This document shows positions 8,785 to 18,073 of a stretch of DNA of 64,000 nucleotides, piece after piece. This DNA is from Oscillospiraceae bacterium. Lineage in GTDB: Bacteria > Bacillota > Clostridia > Oscillospirales > Acutalibacteraceae. The stretch lies in NCBI GenBank assembly GCA_003514385.1, contig DOQR01000002.1:124001-188000 (forward strand), given 5' to 3'. The notes below the pieces were generated by a model. That model saw nothing but the letters and a program-made list of their open reading frames with translations, did no database searches and was not told where the DNA came from. A program made the translations under genes and the position numbers. The first letter of the stretch is position 1. The number at the start of each line of letters is the position of its first letter.

Positions 8785-9099
8785 ATGGAAAGCATCATTA
8801 AAACGATAGTCGATATGGACAAGCGCGCGCGAAAGCGCACCATGGAGGAACAGGAGTTCTTCGACAAGGCGGATTCCGAGCTTGCCGAGCAGGCGAAGAA
8901 GATTCAGTCTGAGGAGCAGGAACGCGCCGACAGCGAGATAGCAAAGACCGCATCCGAATATGACGCAAAGCTGAAAGCGGCTCTCGACGAGATAGAGAAG
9001 AAGGCTCAGGCAGTCTCCGATACTCTCGACGAGCAGAGCAAGGCTAACCGCGAAAAATGGGCGCAGGAGCTCGCCGACAGAGCCGTGAACGCCGACTGA
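8785..9099 (+). CDS. V/A-type ATP synthase peripheral-stalk coiled-coil subunit (G/H-like)
   Basis: 104 aa, almost entirely charged heptad-like helix (RARKRTMEEQEFFDKADSEL and onward), with no membrane segment. First-gene position and composition match the small stalk subunit (NtpF/AhaH) that pairs with subunit E to form the peripheral stator. Sequence similarity among these coiled coils is weak, so the call depends mostly on operon position. The ribosome-binding site is AAGAGGTG before ATG 8785. Confidence 0.75.
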   Translation: MESIIKTIVDMDKRARKRTMEEQEFFDKADSELAEQAKKIQSEEQERADSEIAKTASEYDAKLKAALDEIEKKAQAVSDTLDEQSKANREKWAQELADRAVNAD

Positions 9100-9128
9100 T
9101 CAGATTCTTTTGAAAGGAAGTGTGCCGT

Positions 9129-10175
9129 ATGACAGTTTCGTCCGCCGCAAACGCAGTGCTCGCAAAGGCTCGTGCTATGTACGGCAAACGCCTGACCGCG
9201 CAGAACTACACCGATCTGCTCGCCTGCCGTTCCGTCAACGAGGCGGCGGCTTATCTGAAGGCTCACACCGCCTATGCCGACGCGTTCGAGGGCGTGACAA
9301 TGGGCTCGCTCAGACGCTGGCAGATAGAGATACTGCTCAGGGAGCATCTTTCAAACAACTTCGCTTCCCTTTGCAGATATGAAAAATCCATCGGCGACGG
9401 ATTCTATAAATATTTCGTGACGCTGAGCGATGTTGATATGCTGCTCCATTCGGTGCGCTATCTCAACAGCCGCCACCCGGAGAAGAACCTCGCCAAAGTG
9501 CCCGACTTCTTCGTGCGCCACTCGGAGCTCAACGCCGCAGCGCTTGAGACCGCGACAAATGTTGATCTGCTTTTGGCGGCAGTCGAGGGCTCACCGTATA
9601 AAGCGGTTCTTGCCCCGTTTGCCTCTGTCGGTTCCGACGGCAGACCCGATTATTTCGCCATGGAGCTGGCGCTCAACAAATATCTCCACTCGCAGGCGGA
9701 GGCGCTCATCAAAAAGAACTACAAGGGCAAGGAACGCAAGGAGCTTGACGCGATGCACGCGTTCGACACGGATGCCGAGAATATCGTCTCGCTCTACAGG
9801 CTCAAGAGGCTTACGAATATGCCGCAGAGCGTGCTCACCACGATGCTTATGCCCGGCGGAACGCTCGATGAGAAGGCGCTGACAGGATTTATGAAAGCGC
9901 CGGATGCCGAAAAGGCACTCCAAACGCTCAAGGGCACGGCGTATGCCGCATTTGCCGAGCGGGGTGACCGATCGGTCGAGCAGGTGAGTGCAAAGCTCAG
10001 ATATGACCGCGCGAAAGGTCTTGTGCGGTTTTCAACCTTCCCGAGCGTCGTGATGATGAGTTATGTCGCGCTCGCGGAGAATGAAGCAGAAAATCTTACC
10101 CACATTATTGAGGGTATAAGATATAATATTCCGCCCGAAGAAATAAGCCGACTTCTTATCGGCGTGGGCGACTGA
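9129..10175 (+). CDS. ntpC: V/A-type ATP synthase subunit C
   Basis: 348 aa from ATG 9129, preferred over GTG 9120 because GGAAG (9116-9120) lies 8 bases upstream. Subunit C (d/AC39 type) is the socket joining the central rotor stalk to the membrane ring. It is all-helical, with motifs such as RAKARAMYGKRLT near the N-terminus and DTDAENIVSLYRLK in the middle. Its place between the stalk subunit and subunit I is the usual bacterial ntp order. Confidence 0.9.
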   Translation: MTVSSAANAVLAKARAMYGKRLTAQNYTDLLACRSVNEAAAYLKAHTAYADAFEGVTMGSLRRWQIEILLREHLSNNFASLCRYEKSIGDGFYKYFVTLSDVDMLLHSVRYLNSRHPEKNLAKVPDFFVRHSELNAAALETATNVDLLLAAVEGSPYKAVLAPFASVGSDGRPDYFAMELALNKYLHSQAEALIKKNYKGKERKELDAMHAFDTDAENIVSLYRLKRLTNMPQSVLTTMLMPGGTLDEKALTGFMKAPDAEKALQTLKGTAYAAFAERGDRSVEQVSAKLRYDRAKGLVRFSTFPSVVMMSYVALAENEAENLTHIIEGIRYNIPPEEISRLLIGVGD

Positions 10176-10211
10176 CAGCTTTTTAAGAGTTTAAAAGGAC
10201 GGTGATAAACC

Positions 10212-12197
10212 TTGGCAGTTGCAAAAATGAAGCTTGTTAAAGTCACAGGTCCGCTCGACCAGCTTAACAATTTCATTTCAACCTGCTGCTTGGACGGATC
10301 GTTCCATCCCGAGCAGGCAACGCAGTATATGTCTGCGTCAATGGGTTATTCGACGCTCAGCGAGGAAAACCCGTATGCGCCGATGCTGCAAAAAATAGAG
10401 GAGCTTATCCGCGAGAATGATTCCGCGCCCGACCCGACGATAGTCGGCGACCGCTCGCGTGAGATTCAGCTCGACGATAAGACCAGCGCCTACATCGACG
10501 AACTGGACGAAAAATTGTCCGCGATGCACGATGAGTACAAGGAGCTTGAGGATCAGCTCGAGCAGTGCCGAAACGGCATTGCGAAATATGAGCATTTCAC
10601 GGGCTTCGATGTCGGACTCGATGAGCTGTTCAACTGCAAGTTCATCAAAACCCGCTTCGGTCATATGCCCAAAGAGAGCTACGAGAAGCTTGTCGCCTAT
10701 GACGACGACCCCTATGTGCTCTTCATCCCGTGCTCGACCGATGCGACCGACTATTGGGGCGTCTACTGCGCGCCGAGAGAACGCGTCGACGAGGTCGACA
10801 GCATCTTCGCGGGACTCAATTTCGAGCGTCTCCAGGTTCCCTCGGCGGTCGGTACCGTTGAGCAGGTCATAGATCAACTCAAGAGCAATATCGAGATTAT
10901 AGAGGGCGACTTAAAGCAGCTCGACGAGCGCGCCGCGGCACTCTGGAAAGAGAACCGCAAACGCTGCAACGAGATATATACGAAGCTCGTCGATCTCAAT
11001 ACAGTCTTTGAGATGCGCCGCTACGCCGCGTGCCACAACAAGTATTTCTTCTATGTCGGCTGGGTGCTCGCGCATGATTCAAAGGCGTTTGAGAAGAAAG
11101 CGGAGGCTATAGAGAATGTCGAAGTCGAGGAGAATGACCCCGACAAGAGCTCCGGAAAGACTCCGCCCGTGAAGCTCAGAAACCCCGCGATATTCAAGCC
11201 CTATGAATACTTCGTCGATATGTACGGTCTGCCGTCATATTCGGATATCGATGTCACGGGCTTCGTCGCGATAACTTATACACTGCTGTTCGGTATCATG
11301 TTCGGCGATCTCGGCCAGGGACTTGTGCTCTTCCTGCTCGGTATCCTCGGCTGGAAGATAAAGAAGATGCCCCTCGCGCGCATACTTATTCCGTGTGGTC
11401 TTTCGAGTGCGGTGTTCGGCTTCGTGTTCGGCTCGGTGTTCGGATATGAAGATATGCTCGACCCTGTTTATCATGCGCTGGGTATGGCGTCAAAGCCGCT
11501 GAGCGTTATGGATTCGATAAACACCGTTCTGATAGTTGCTATCGGCATAGGAGTCGTCCTTGTCGTGACCGCGATGCTCCTGAATGTAATATCCTGCCTC
11601 AAGCATAAAAAGATAGGCGAAGCGATATTAAGCAACAACGGACTCGTCGGCATACTGTTCTATCTCGCGGGCGTTGCGTTCTGCGTAGCGTTCATGAACG
11701 GCCCCCAGGTTCTCCCGAACAGCGTGCTGTTCAGCGTCATGGGCGTCTGCGCCGTGCTGCTCTATATCAAAGAGATACCGATCGGCATTATCGACAAGCA
11801 TCCGGACTGGAAGCCCGACAGCATCGTTGACTTCCTGCTTCAGAACCTGTTCGAGCTTATCGAATATGTCCTGTCCTATTTCAGCAACACCGTGTCCTTC
11901 CTTCGTGTCGGCGCGTTTGTTATAGTCCACGCCAGTATGATGATGGTTGTGTTCACCCTCGGCGGTGACGGCAGCAACATCCCCGTTATCATCATAGGCA
12001 ATATTATCGTCATCGCCCTTGAAGGTCTGCTTTCGGGCATTCAGGGACTGCGTCTTGAGTTCTACGAGATGTTCAGCCGCTTCTATGAAGGCGGCGGCAG
12101 GGCGTTCACACCCGCAAAGCTCGAGCAGGCTCAGACAAATATAAAAACCAAAATTGCCGGTAAAAAGGCCAAAAAGGCTTTAGCCAATAAAGACTAA
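10212..12197 (+). CDS. ntpI: V/A-type ATP synthase subunit I (membrane stator)
   Basis: 661 aa from a TTG start (LAVAKMKLVKVTG region) with an upstream AAAGGACGG. The N-terminal 340 residues are cytoplasmic with coiled coil. The C-terminal half has about seven or eight membrane helices, beginning around FVAITYTLLFGIMFGDLGQG. The segment YFSNTVSFLRVGAF carries the conserved arginine that faces the rotor-ring carboxylate and is needed for ion transfer. It forms the half-channels of the enzyme with subunit K. Confidence 0.95.
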   Translation: MAVAKMKLVKVTGPLDQLNNFISTCCLDGSFHPEQATQYMSASMGYSTLSEENPYAPMLQKIEELIRENDSAPDPTIVGDRSREIQLDDKTSAYIDELDEKLSAMHDEYKELEDQLEQCRNGIAKYEHFTGFDVGLDELFNCKFIKTRFGHMPKESYEKLVAYDDDPYVLFIPCSTDATDYWGVYCAPRERVDEVDSIFAGLNFERLQVPSAVGTVEQVIDQLKSNIEIIEGDLKQLDERAAALWKENRKRCNEIYTKLVDLNTVFEMRRYAACHNKYFFYVGWVLAHDSKAFEKKAEAIENVEVEENDPDKSSGKTPPVKLRNPAIFKPYEYFVDMYGLPSYSDIDVTGFVAITYTLLFGIMFGDLGQGLVLFLLGILGWKIKKMPLARILIPCGLSSAVFGFVFGSVFGYEDMLDPVYHALGMASKPLSVMDSINTVLIVAIGIGVVLVVTAMLLNVISCLKHKKIGEAILSNNGLVGILFYLAGVAFCVAFMNGPQVLPNSVLFSVMGVCAVLLYIKEIPIGIIDKHPDWKPDSIVDFLLQNLFELIEYVLSYFSNTVSFLRVGAFVIVHASMMMVVFTLGGDGSNIPVIIIGNIIVIALEGLLSGIQGLRLEFYEMFSRFYEGGGRAFTPAKLEQAQTNIKTKIAGKKAKKALANKD

Positions 12198-12213
12198 TCG
12201 GAGGTAAAGTAAA

Positions 12214-12711
12214 ATGACAACTCTTTTTTATTCCGTTATGATCGTAGTTCCCGCGGCGGTGCTTCTCGCATCCGTTGTGTACACAATGAAGAAGCACTCT
12301 GAGGGTCAGAGCATCAAAAAGAGCCTTCGCATGAACGCGGCAACTTTCGCCGTCATGGTTCTGCTCGTTGCAGGCTGCGCTATGGGCGCTTTTGCAACCG
12401 GCAGCGAGGACACTACCGCAGCTCCGGCTGATACAACCGCCGCTCAGGCTTCCGACGCAGTCGCCGAGAGCGCAGAAGCGACAACCGTTAAAGATAACTC
12501 CAAGGGTCTCGGACTTCTTGCCGCTGGTCTTGTTACCGGTCTTGCCGGTATCGGCGGCGGTATCGCAGTTGCCGCCGGCGCTCCCGCAGCTATCGCCGCA
12601 ACGAGCGAGGATCCCAAGGCATTCGGTAAAGCGCTTATCTTCGTCGCCCTCGGTGAGTCGATAGCCCTTTACGGTGTCGTTATCTCCATACTTATCCTCA
12701 ACAAGGTCTGA
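12214..12711 (+). CDS. ntpK: V/A-type ATP synthase subunit K (rotor-ring proteolipid) with N-terminal extension
   Basis: 165 aa. The ring-forming hairpin is the C-terminal 70 residues: GLGLLAAGLVTGLAGIGGG, then IFVALGESIALYG with the ion-binding Glu148. The N-terminal half holds two additional hydrophobic helices (LFYSVMIVVPAAVLLASVVY and MNAATFAVMVLLVAGCAM) and a Thr/Ala/Asp-rich loop of about 35 residues (residues 62-96). Related Clostridia have such extended K proteins. The Ala-Thr loop resembles the linkers of the secreted proteins in this window, so it probably lies outside, and the N-terminal part may be cut off as a signal-type segment. Whether the ion is Na+ or H+ cannot be settled: Glu-Ser is present but no helix-1 glutamine of the Enterococcus type is seen. 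Confidence 0.92.
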   Translation: MTTLFYSVMIVVPAAVLLASVVYTMKKHSEGQSIKKSLRMNAATFAVMVLLVAGCAMGAFATGSEDTTAAPADTTAAQASDAVAESAEATTVKDNSKGLGLLAAGLVTGLAGIGGGIAVAAGAPAAIAATSEDPKAFGKALIFVALGESIALYGVVISILILNKV

Positions 12712-12732
12712 CGCCTGCAGGGCAGAAGAACG

Positions 12733-12762
12733 GCAGTGTAAAGCAATATAACTTTACGCTGC
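12733..12762 (+). repeat. GTAAAG palindrome between subunits K and F
   Basis: GCAGTGTAAAG (12733-12743) pairs with CTTTACGCTGC (12752-12762), with one wobble and an 8-base loop. It lies inside the operon, right after the ring-subunit gene, where an RNA hairpin could stabilise or process the message to keep the K product in excess. The same GTAAAG..CTTTAC core recurs at 41225, 41380, 45024 and 49358. Confidence 0.7.
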
Positions 12763-12781
12763 GTTGAAAGGAACGGAAGTT

Positions 12782-13087
12782 ATGCGTTTTTATTTGATAA
12801 GCGACAATGCCGATACGCTTGTCGGAATGCGCCTTGCGGGTATCGACGGCGAGCTTGTGCACGACGCCCAGTCGGTCGAGGATGCGGTCAACCGCTGCCT
12901 CGCCGATGAAGAGGTCGGAATCATTCTCATCACGCGCCCGCTGTGCGAGCTGTGCGGCGATTTCATAACGCAGACAAAGCGCAGTTACGATAAGCCGCTG
13001 ATAGTCGAGATCCCAGACCGCCACGGTTCGCAGGGGAGCGACTCCATCGCGCGCTATGTGCGTGACACTATCGGCATAAAGATTTGA
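12782..13087 (+). CDS. V/A-type ATP synthase subunit F
   Basis: 101 aa from ATG 12782 (AAAGGA 9 bases upstream). It begins MRFYLISDNADTLVGMRLAG, a standard start for subunit F, a small Rossmann-like protein of the central rotor stalk. EVGIILITRPLCE is the conserved mid-segment. Called NtpG in Enterococcus and AtpF in archaeal-style naming. Confidence 0.9.
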   Translation: MRFYLISDNADTLVGMRLAGIDGELVHDAQSVEDAVNRCLADEEVGIILITRPLCELCGDFITQTKRSYDKPLIVEIPDRHGSQGSDSIARYVRDTIGIKI

Positions 13088-13099
13088 GGTGTTTAACCA

Positions 13100-13699
13100 A
13101 TGCTCAATCAGGAAGAAAGAGCCGCAAAGTTTTTTGACGCCATAACCAAGGACGCCGAGGAACGCCACGATGAGATGACCCGCAAGACCCGCGAAACGGT
13201 CGAAAGCGGGCTTGAAAAGGCAAAGACGAAGGCGCACTCCCAGGCTCAGGCTAAAATAGAGCGCGAGCGTATGCTCAAGGAGCAGGAGTTCAACCGCACC
13301 GTCGCCAATGAGAGAACTCAGCAGCGCGCCCGCCTGACCGACAAGCGCGGCGCAATTACCGACGAGGTTTTCGGTGACGCGCGTGAAAAGCTCGCTGCCT
13401 TTACAGAGTCGGACGGCTACGCGGATTTTCTCAAAAAGAGCGCGGCAGGTTTTGCGGCGGTTTTCCCGCAGGGGAATGTGACCGTCTATGTCCGCCCCGG
13501 CGATATGCGCTTTGCGGATGATATAAAGAAAGCTTTCGGCAGGGACTGCAAGGTCGAGAGCAGCGATGAAATAACTATTGGCGGATGTCGCGCCGGAGTT
13601 GCCGGCGGCAGCACCGTAGCTGACGATACGCTCGACACGCGCCTTGAGGCGCAGCGCGAGTGGTTCCTCGAAAATTCGGGAATGTCAGTAATACTTTAA
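13100..13699 (+). CDS. ntpE: V/A-type ATP synthase subunit E
   Basis: 199 aa. A long charged helix makes up the N-terminal half (TRETVESGLEKAKTKAHSQA) and a small alpha/beta domain makes up the C-terminal half, the layout of the peripheral-stalk subunit E that caps the catalytic head. Ribosome-binding site GAGGTG, 8 bases before ATG 13100. It partners with the coiled-coil product of the first gene in the operon. Confidence 0.88.
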   Translation: MLNQEERAAKFFDAITKDAEERHDEMTRKTRETVESGLEKAKTKAHSQAQAKIERERMLKEQEFNRTVANERTQQRARLTDKRGAITDEVFGDAREKLAAFTESDGYADFLKKSAAGFAAVFPQGNVTVYVRPGDMRFADDIKKAFGRDCKVESSDEITIGGCRAGVAGGSTVADDTLDTRLEAQREWFLENSGMSVIL

Positions 13700-13717
13700 C
13701 GGTCGGAGGTGAACGGC

Positions 13718-15475
13718 TTGTCCGAGAATAATGTTATATACGGAATAAACGGACCCGTCGTTACGATAAAGGGCGAGACGGGACTGAGCATAATGGAGAT
13801 GGTCTACGTCGGCGAGAAGCGTCTTGTCGGCGAAGTCATACGCCTTGACAAGGATCTCACCACCATTCAGGTCTACGAGGAGACGACCGGGCTCAAGCCC
13901 GGCGAGCCGGTCTATGCTACCGGCGGCGCAATGTTCGCCACCCTCGGCCCCGGAATAATCAGAAATATATTTGACGGAATCGAGCGTCCGCTTTCGGCTA
14001 TTGCCGAGCACAACGGCGCGTTCATATCAAAGGGCTGCGCCGAGAGTGCTCTCGACGAGGAGCGCGAGTGGCAGGTCAATATGCTCGTCAAGCCCGGCGA
14101 CAGGCTCAAGGGCGGCGACATCTACGGCGAATGCCCCGAAACGCCTGTTGTCAAGCACAGATTTATGGTTCCGCCCGGACTTGAGGGAGAGGTTACGGAA
14201 GTCAAGCCCGACGGAAAATATAAAATAAACGATACGATAGTTACTTTAAAGGACAAAAAAGGCAACGCTCATGAGCTGACGCTCTGCCAGCGCTGGCCTA
14301 TCCGAATCCCGCGCCCCGTCAGCCGCAGACTGCCCGCGCAGCGTCCGCTGATAACCGGTCAGCGTGTCATAGATACGCTCTTCCCGATAGCAAAGGGCGG
14401 CGCGGCGGCAATACCCGGCGGCTTCGGAACGGGCAAAACCATGACGCAGCATCAGCTTGCAAAGTGGTGCGACGCGGATATCATCATCTATGTCGGCTGC
14501 GGCGAGCGCGGCAACGAGATGACCCAGGCTCTTAAAGAGTTCGGCGAGATATCCGACCCGCGCACGGGCAAGCCCCTGACGGACAGAACGGTGCTCATAG
14601 CGAACACCTCTAATATGCCCGTCGCCGCGCGTGAAGCTTCAATATACACCGGTATCACCCTCGCCGAGTATTACCGCGACATGGGCTATCACACGGCTAT
14701 CATGGCGGACTCCACCTCCCGTTGGGCTGAGGCTCTGCGTGAGATATCCGGACGCCTTGAAGAGATGCCCGCCGATGAGGGCTTCCCGGCTTACCTGCCG
14801 TCGAGACTTTCCGAGTTCTATGAGCGCGCAGGCTATGTTAAGAACCTAAACGGCACCGAGGGCTCGATAACGATAATCGGCGCTGTTTCGCCGCAGGGCT
14901 CCGACTTCTCCGAGCCTGTTACCCAGAACACGAAGCGTTTCACCCGCTGCTTCTGGGCGCTTGATAAGTCGCTCGCCTATGCGCGTCACTATCCTGCGAT
15001 AAACTGGAATACGAGCTATTCCGAATATGTCAACGACCTGTCCGCATGGTACTATGACAACGCGGGTCCGGAGTTCATGAACTACCGCGATGAGCTGTGC
15101 TCCATCCTGCTCGAGGAGAACAGCCTTATGGAGATAGTCAAGCTTATCGGCGCGGACGTTCTGCCCGACGATCAGAAGCTTGTTATGGAAGTGGCAAGGG
15201 TCATCAGAGTCGGCTTCCTGCAGCAGAACGCCTTCCACAAGGAGGACACCTATGTTCCGCTCGCGAAGCAGATGAAGATGATGGAAATAATCCTCTATCT
15301 CTATCATCAGTGCCGCGAGGTAGTCGCAAAGCAGGTGCCGATCTCGAAGATAACGAAGCTCGGTCTGTTCGATAAGCTCGTCAAGATAAAATACGATGTG
15401 CCCAACGACAGACTCGATATGTTTGACGATTACCGCACTGAGATAGACAAGGCGCTCGCTCCGCTGCTGCGCTGA
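13718..15475 (+). CDS. ntpA: V/A-type ATP synthase catalytic subunit A
   Basis: 585 aa. TTG 13718 is the chosen start: GGAGG (13705-13709) lies 8 bases upstream, and the GTG at 13709 overlaps the ribosome-binding site. The Walker A loop reads [10 protein letters not shown] and the Walker B region lies near the [17 protein letters not shown] segment. The V/A-specific non-homologous insert of about 80 residues after the N-terminal barrel is present ([20 protein letters not shown] region). It carries the nucleotide hydrolysis or synthesis site of the A3B3 head. Confidence 0.97.
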   Translation: MSENNVIYGINGPVVTIKGETGLSIMEMVYVGEKRLVGEVIRLDKDLTTIQVYEETTGLKPGEPVYATGGAMFATLGPGIIRNIFDGIERPLSAIAEHNGAFISKGCAESALDEEREWQVNMLVKPGDRLKGGDIYGECPETPVVKHRFMVPPGLEGEVTEVKPDGKYKINDTIVTLKDKKGNAHELTLCQRWPIRIPRPVSRRLPAQRPLITGQRVIDTLFPIAKGGAAAIPGGFGTGKTMTQHQLAKWCDADIIIYVGCGERGNEMTQALKEFGEISDPRTGKPLTDRTVLIANTSNMPVAAREASIYTGITLAEYYRDMGYHTAIMADSTSRWAEALREISGRLEEMPADEGFPAYLPSRLSEFYERAGYVKNLNGTEGSITIIGAVSPQGSDFSEPVTQNTKRFTRCFWALDKSLAYARHYPAINWNTSYSEYVNDLSAWYYDNAGPEFMNYRDELCSILLEENSLMEIVKLIGADVLPDDQKLVMEVARVIRVGFLQQNAFHKEDTYVPLAKQMKMMEIILYLYHQCREVVAKQVPISKITKLGLFDKLVKIKYDVPNDRLDMFDDYRTEIDKALAPLLR

Positions 15476-15514
15476 GTCCGCTTATTCTGAAGGCAAGGAA
15501 GGATTTAAACAGCT

Positions 15515-16891
15515 ATGATTTTTGAACACATCGGTTTAAATCAGATAAACGGTTCGCTCGTTGTGCTTGACGGCGTCAAGGGCGCGAGCTACGAGGAAAT
15601 GGTCGAACTCAGGCTTGAGGACGGCACCTCGCGCGCGGGCCGTATAGTCAAAATAGACGGCGAGCTTGTGGTCATTCAGGTCTTTGAGGGAACTCGCGGA
15701 ATATCGATGAACAACAGCACCACCGTGCTCTCCGGCAGACCCATGGAGATGCCGCTGTCGCCAGAGATACTCGGCAGAGTGTTCGACGGCCTCGGCAGAC
15801 CGATAGACGGTCTAGGTGAGATATATCCCGAGTGCCGCCGTGATGTCAACGGTTCGCCCATTAACCCCGTTTCGCGTGTTTATCCGCGAAATTATATAAA
15901 CACCGGCATATCTTCTATAGACGCGCTCGCAACGCTTATCAGAGGTCAGAAGCTTCCGATATTCTCAGGCTCCGGCATGAAGCATAACGAGCTCGCCGTT
16001 CAGATAGTGCGTCAGGCGAACGTTGCCGACGGCGACGATTTTGCAATCGTCTTCGCCGCCATGGGCGTCAAGAACGATGTCGCCGAGTATTTCCGTACTT
16101 CGTTTGAAAACGCAAACGTCATGAACCGTGTTACGATGTTCATGAACCTCTCGAACGACCCGATAATCGAGCGTATCATCACGCCCCGCTGCGCGCTGAC
16201 CGCCGCCGAATATCTCGCGTTCGATCTCGGCAAGCAGACGCTTGTTATCCTGACTGATATGACCTCATATGCCGAGGCTCTTCGTGAGTTCAGCTCGTCA
16301 AAGGGCGAGATTCCCGGCAGAAAGGGCTTCCCCGGTTATCTCTATTCCGACCTCGCGTCTCTCTATGAGCGCGCCGGAATAGTCGAGGGCAAGAAGGGTT
16401 CGGTCACTCAGATACCGATTCTCACCATGCCCAACGACGATATCACGCACCCCATCCCCGACCTCACGGGCTATATAACCGAGGGCCAGATAGTGCTTGA
16501 CAGAGGACTCGACTACAAGGGCATCTATCCGCCCGTCAGCGTCCTGCCGTCGCTGTCGCGTCTGATGAAAGACGGCATCGGCGAGGGTTACACTCGCTCC
16601 GACCACAGTATGCTCGCAAACCAGCTCTTCGCATCCTACGCCAAGGTGCAGGATGCCAAGGCACTCGCGTCCGTTATAGGTGAGGATGAGCTTTCCGCAT
16701 CGGATAAGCGCCTCATGGAGTTCGGCAGAGCGTTTGAAGAGAGATTCATCAACCAGGGCTATGACGAGAACAGGACGATAGACCAGACTCTCGACCTTGG
16801 CTGGGAGCTGCTCTCCATGCTGCCCGAATCCGAGCTCGACCGTGTTGATGAGGATGTTCTCAAGGAGCATTACAAGCCCGCGCAGCAGTAA
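15515..16891 (+). CDS. ntpB: V/A-type ATP synthase subunit B
   Basis: 458 aa. This is the non-catalytic partner of subunit A in the hexameric head. The usual P-loop is replaced by [11 protein letters not shown], as in other B subunits. Signature [20 protein letters not shown] is present near the C-terminal third. Ribosome-binding site AAGGAAGG lies 12 bases before ATG 15515. Confidence 0.97.
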   Translation: MIFEHIGLNQINGSLVVLDGVKGASYEEMVELRLEDGTSRAGRIVKIDGELVVIQVFEGTRGISMNNSTTVLSGRPMEMPLSPEILGRVFDGLGRPIDGLGEIYPECRRDVNGSPINPVSRVYPRNYINTGISSIDALATLIRGQKLPIFSGSGMKHNELAVQIVRQANVADGDDFAIVFAAMGVKNDVAEYFRTSFENANVMNRVTMFMNLSNDPIIERIITPRCALTAAEYLAFDLGKQTLVILTDMTSYAEALREFSSSKGEIPGRKGFPGYLYSDLASLYERAGIVEGKKGSVTQIPILTMPNDDITHPIPDLTGYITEGQIVLDRGLDYKGIYPPVSVLPSLSRLMKDGIGEGYTRSDHSMLANQLFASYAKVQDAKALASVIGEDELSASDKRLMEFGRAFEERFINQGYDENRTIDQTLDLGWELLSMLPESELDRVDEDVLKEHYKPAQQ

Positions 16892-16909
16892 AGAAAGGGG
16901 GAGAGCGTC

Positions 16910-17527
16910 ATGGCACAGGTATTCCCGACAAAAAGCAATCTGATGAGCACGAAGAAGTCGTTGGATCTCGCCAAGCTCGGCTATGATCTGCTCGACCGCA
17001 AAAGAAATATACTCGTGCATGAGATGATGCAGCTCATAGACAAGGCGTCGAAGATACAGCAGGAGATAGACGAGACCTATTCAAAGGCTTATCTTGCGCT
17101 CCAGCGTGCGAATGTCACGCTCGGTATGTGCGCCGAGTTCGCGCAGGCGATACCGGTCGATGAGTCGCTCGATATAGATCTTCGCAGCGTCATGGGCGTT
17201 GAACTGCCGGTTGTGACTCTCGGCGATGAGAAGCTCGATATGTATTACGGACTCAACTCGACGAATTCACAGCTCGACGAGGCTTATCTGAGCTTCGTGC
17301 AGGTCAAGCACATGACCGCAGAGCTCGCGGAGATAGAGAACAGCGTATACCGCCTCGCCGATGCGATAAAGAAAACGCAGAAGCGAGCAAACGCGCTCGA
17401 CAATATCATGATCCCGCAGTTCACCGCGACGATAAAATATATCACCGAAGCTCTTGAAGAAAAAGAACGCGAGGATTTCTCGCGCCTGAAAGTCATCAAG
17501 AGACAGAAGAAAGAAAAAGAGTCGTAA
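16910..17527 (+). CDS. ntpD: V/A-type ATP synthase subunit D
   Basis: 205 aa. Two long antiparallel helices form the central rotor shaft. The N-terminal FPTKSNLMSTKKSLDLAKLG and the C-terminal QKRANALDNIMIPQFTATIK segments are the family's hallmarks. It is the last gene of the operon and is followed by a strong terminator, so all nine subunits are present in one transcript. Confidence 0.96.
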   Translation: MAQVFPTKSNLMSTKKSLDLAKLGYDLLDRKRNILVHEMMQLIDKASKIQQEIDETYSKAYLALQRANVTLGMCAEFAQAIPVDESLDIDLRSVMGVELPVVTLGDEKLDMYYGLNSTNSQLDEAYLSFVQVKHMTAELAEIENSVYRLADAIKKTQKRANALDNIMIPQFTATIKYITEALEEKEREDFSRLKVIKRQKKEKES

Positions 17528-17537
17528 AATCAAATCA

Positions 17538-17562
17538 GCCCTCCCGATTGGGAGGGCTTTTG
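17538..17562 (+). terminator. Terminator of the V/A-ATPase operon
   Basis: Perfect 8-bp stem GCCCTCCC / GGGAGGGC with a GATT loop, then TTTTG. Confidence 0.9.
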
Positions 17563-17575
17563 CATTTGTGCTGTT

Positions 17576-18004
17576 TTATTTTTTATTCCAACTCATCAGA
17601 TAATCTTCTTCTCCGGTTTCTTCATCAATGCCGCGCGAGTCTATTGAAAACTGCTCGCGACGGTAGAACTTCACGGCTCCGGAGTTTTTTATGTATGCAT
17701 TGAGCGTCAGCCGCGCGTGGTTATTTTTTGCAAAATCCAGCAGTTCTTTTCCGATGCCCATGTTTCGTGCGGTTTTGTCTACGAACAGCCCCTCAATGTG
17801 TCCGCCGTTGAGCCCAATGAAGCCGTCGAGTTCGGCTTCATCGTTTTCGTGTACATAAACTTCGGCGCAGGGGAGCGCGGCTTTCACCGCTTCGAAATTT
17901 TCGTCCCAATAGCTTTCTTTTATGAATCCGTGAGCCTCTTTGTTCGCGCTCAGCCATATCTGCATGACGTGCGACAGGTCGGATTCCTTGAATTTTCTTA
18001 TCAT
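17576..18004 (-). CDS. GNAT-family N-acetyltransferase
   Basis: 142 aa, starting at ATG 18004 with GGAG 7 bases upstream. It begins MIRKFKESDLSHVMQIWLSA. The acetyl-CoA pyrophosphate-binding loop reads RNMGIGKELLDFAK (the R-x-x-G-x-G/A motif). The C-terminal strand pair NAYIKNSGAVKFYRR is typical of YjaB/YiaC-like enzymes. The substrate cannot be told from sequence. It converges with the ATPase operon and has a hairpin upstream that separates it from the YhhN-like gene. Confidence 0.88.
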   Translation of the reverse strand: MIRKFKESDLSHVMQIWLSANKEAHGFIKESYWDENFEAVKAALPCAEVYVHENDEAELDGFIGLNGGHIEGLFVDKTARNMGIGKELLDFAKNNHARLTLNAYIKNSGAVKFYRREQFSIDSRGIDEETGEEDYLMSWNKK

Positions 18005-18020
18005 AGCGATTCTCCGTTTT

Positions 18021-18056
18021 CAATAAAACGGGCGCGGCAGTTTGTTCTGCTGCGCC
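18021..18056 (-). terminator. Terminator of the YhhN-like gene
   Basis: GGCGCGGCAG (18031-18040) pairs with CTGCTGCGCC (18047-18056); on the minus strand the stem is followed by CGTTTTATT. Confidence 0.75.
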
Positions 18057-18073
18057 TGTCTGTTATGCCGGTT

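Noticed and set aside
12214..12711. Calling the ATPase Na+-specific from subunit K
   Set aside because: Glu148-Ser is compatible with Na+ binding, but the helix-1 glutamine seen in Enterococcus-type Na+ rings is not visible; evidence is mixed.
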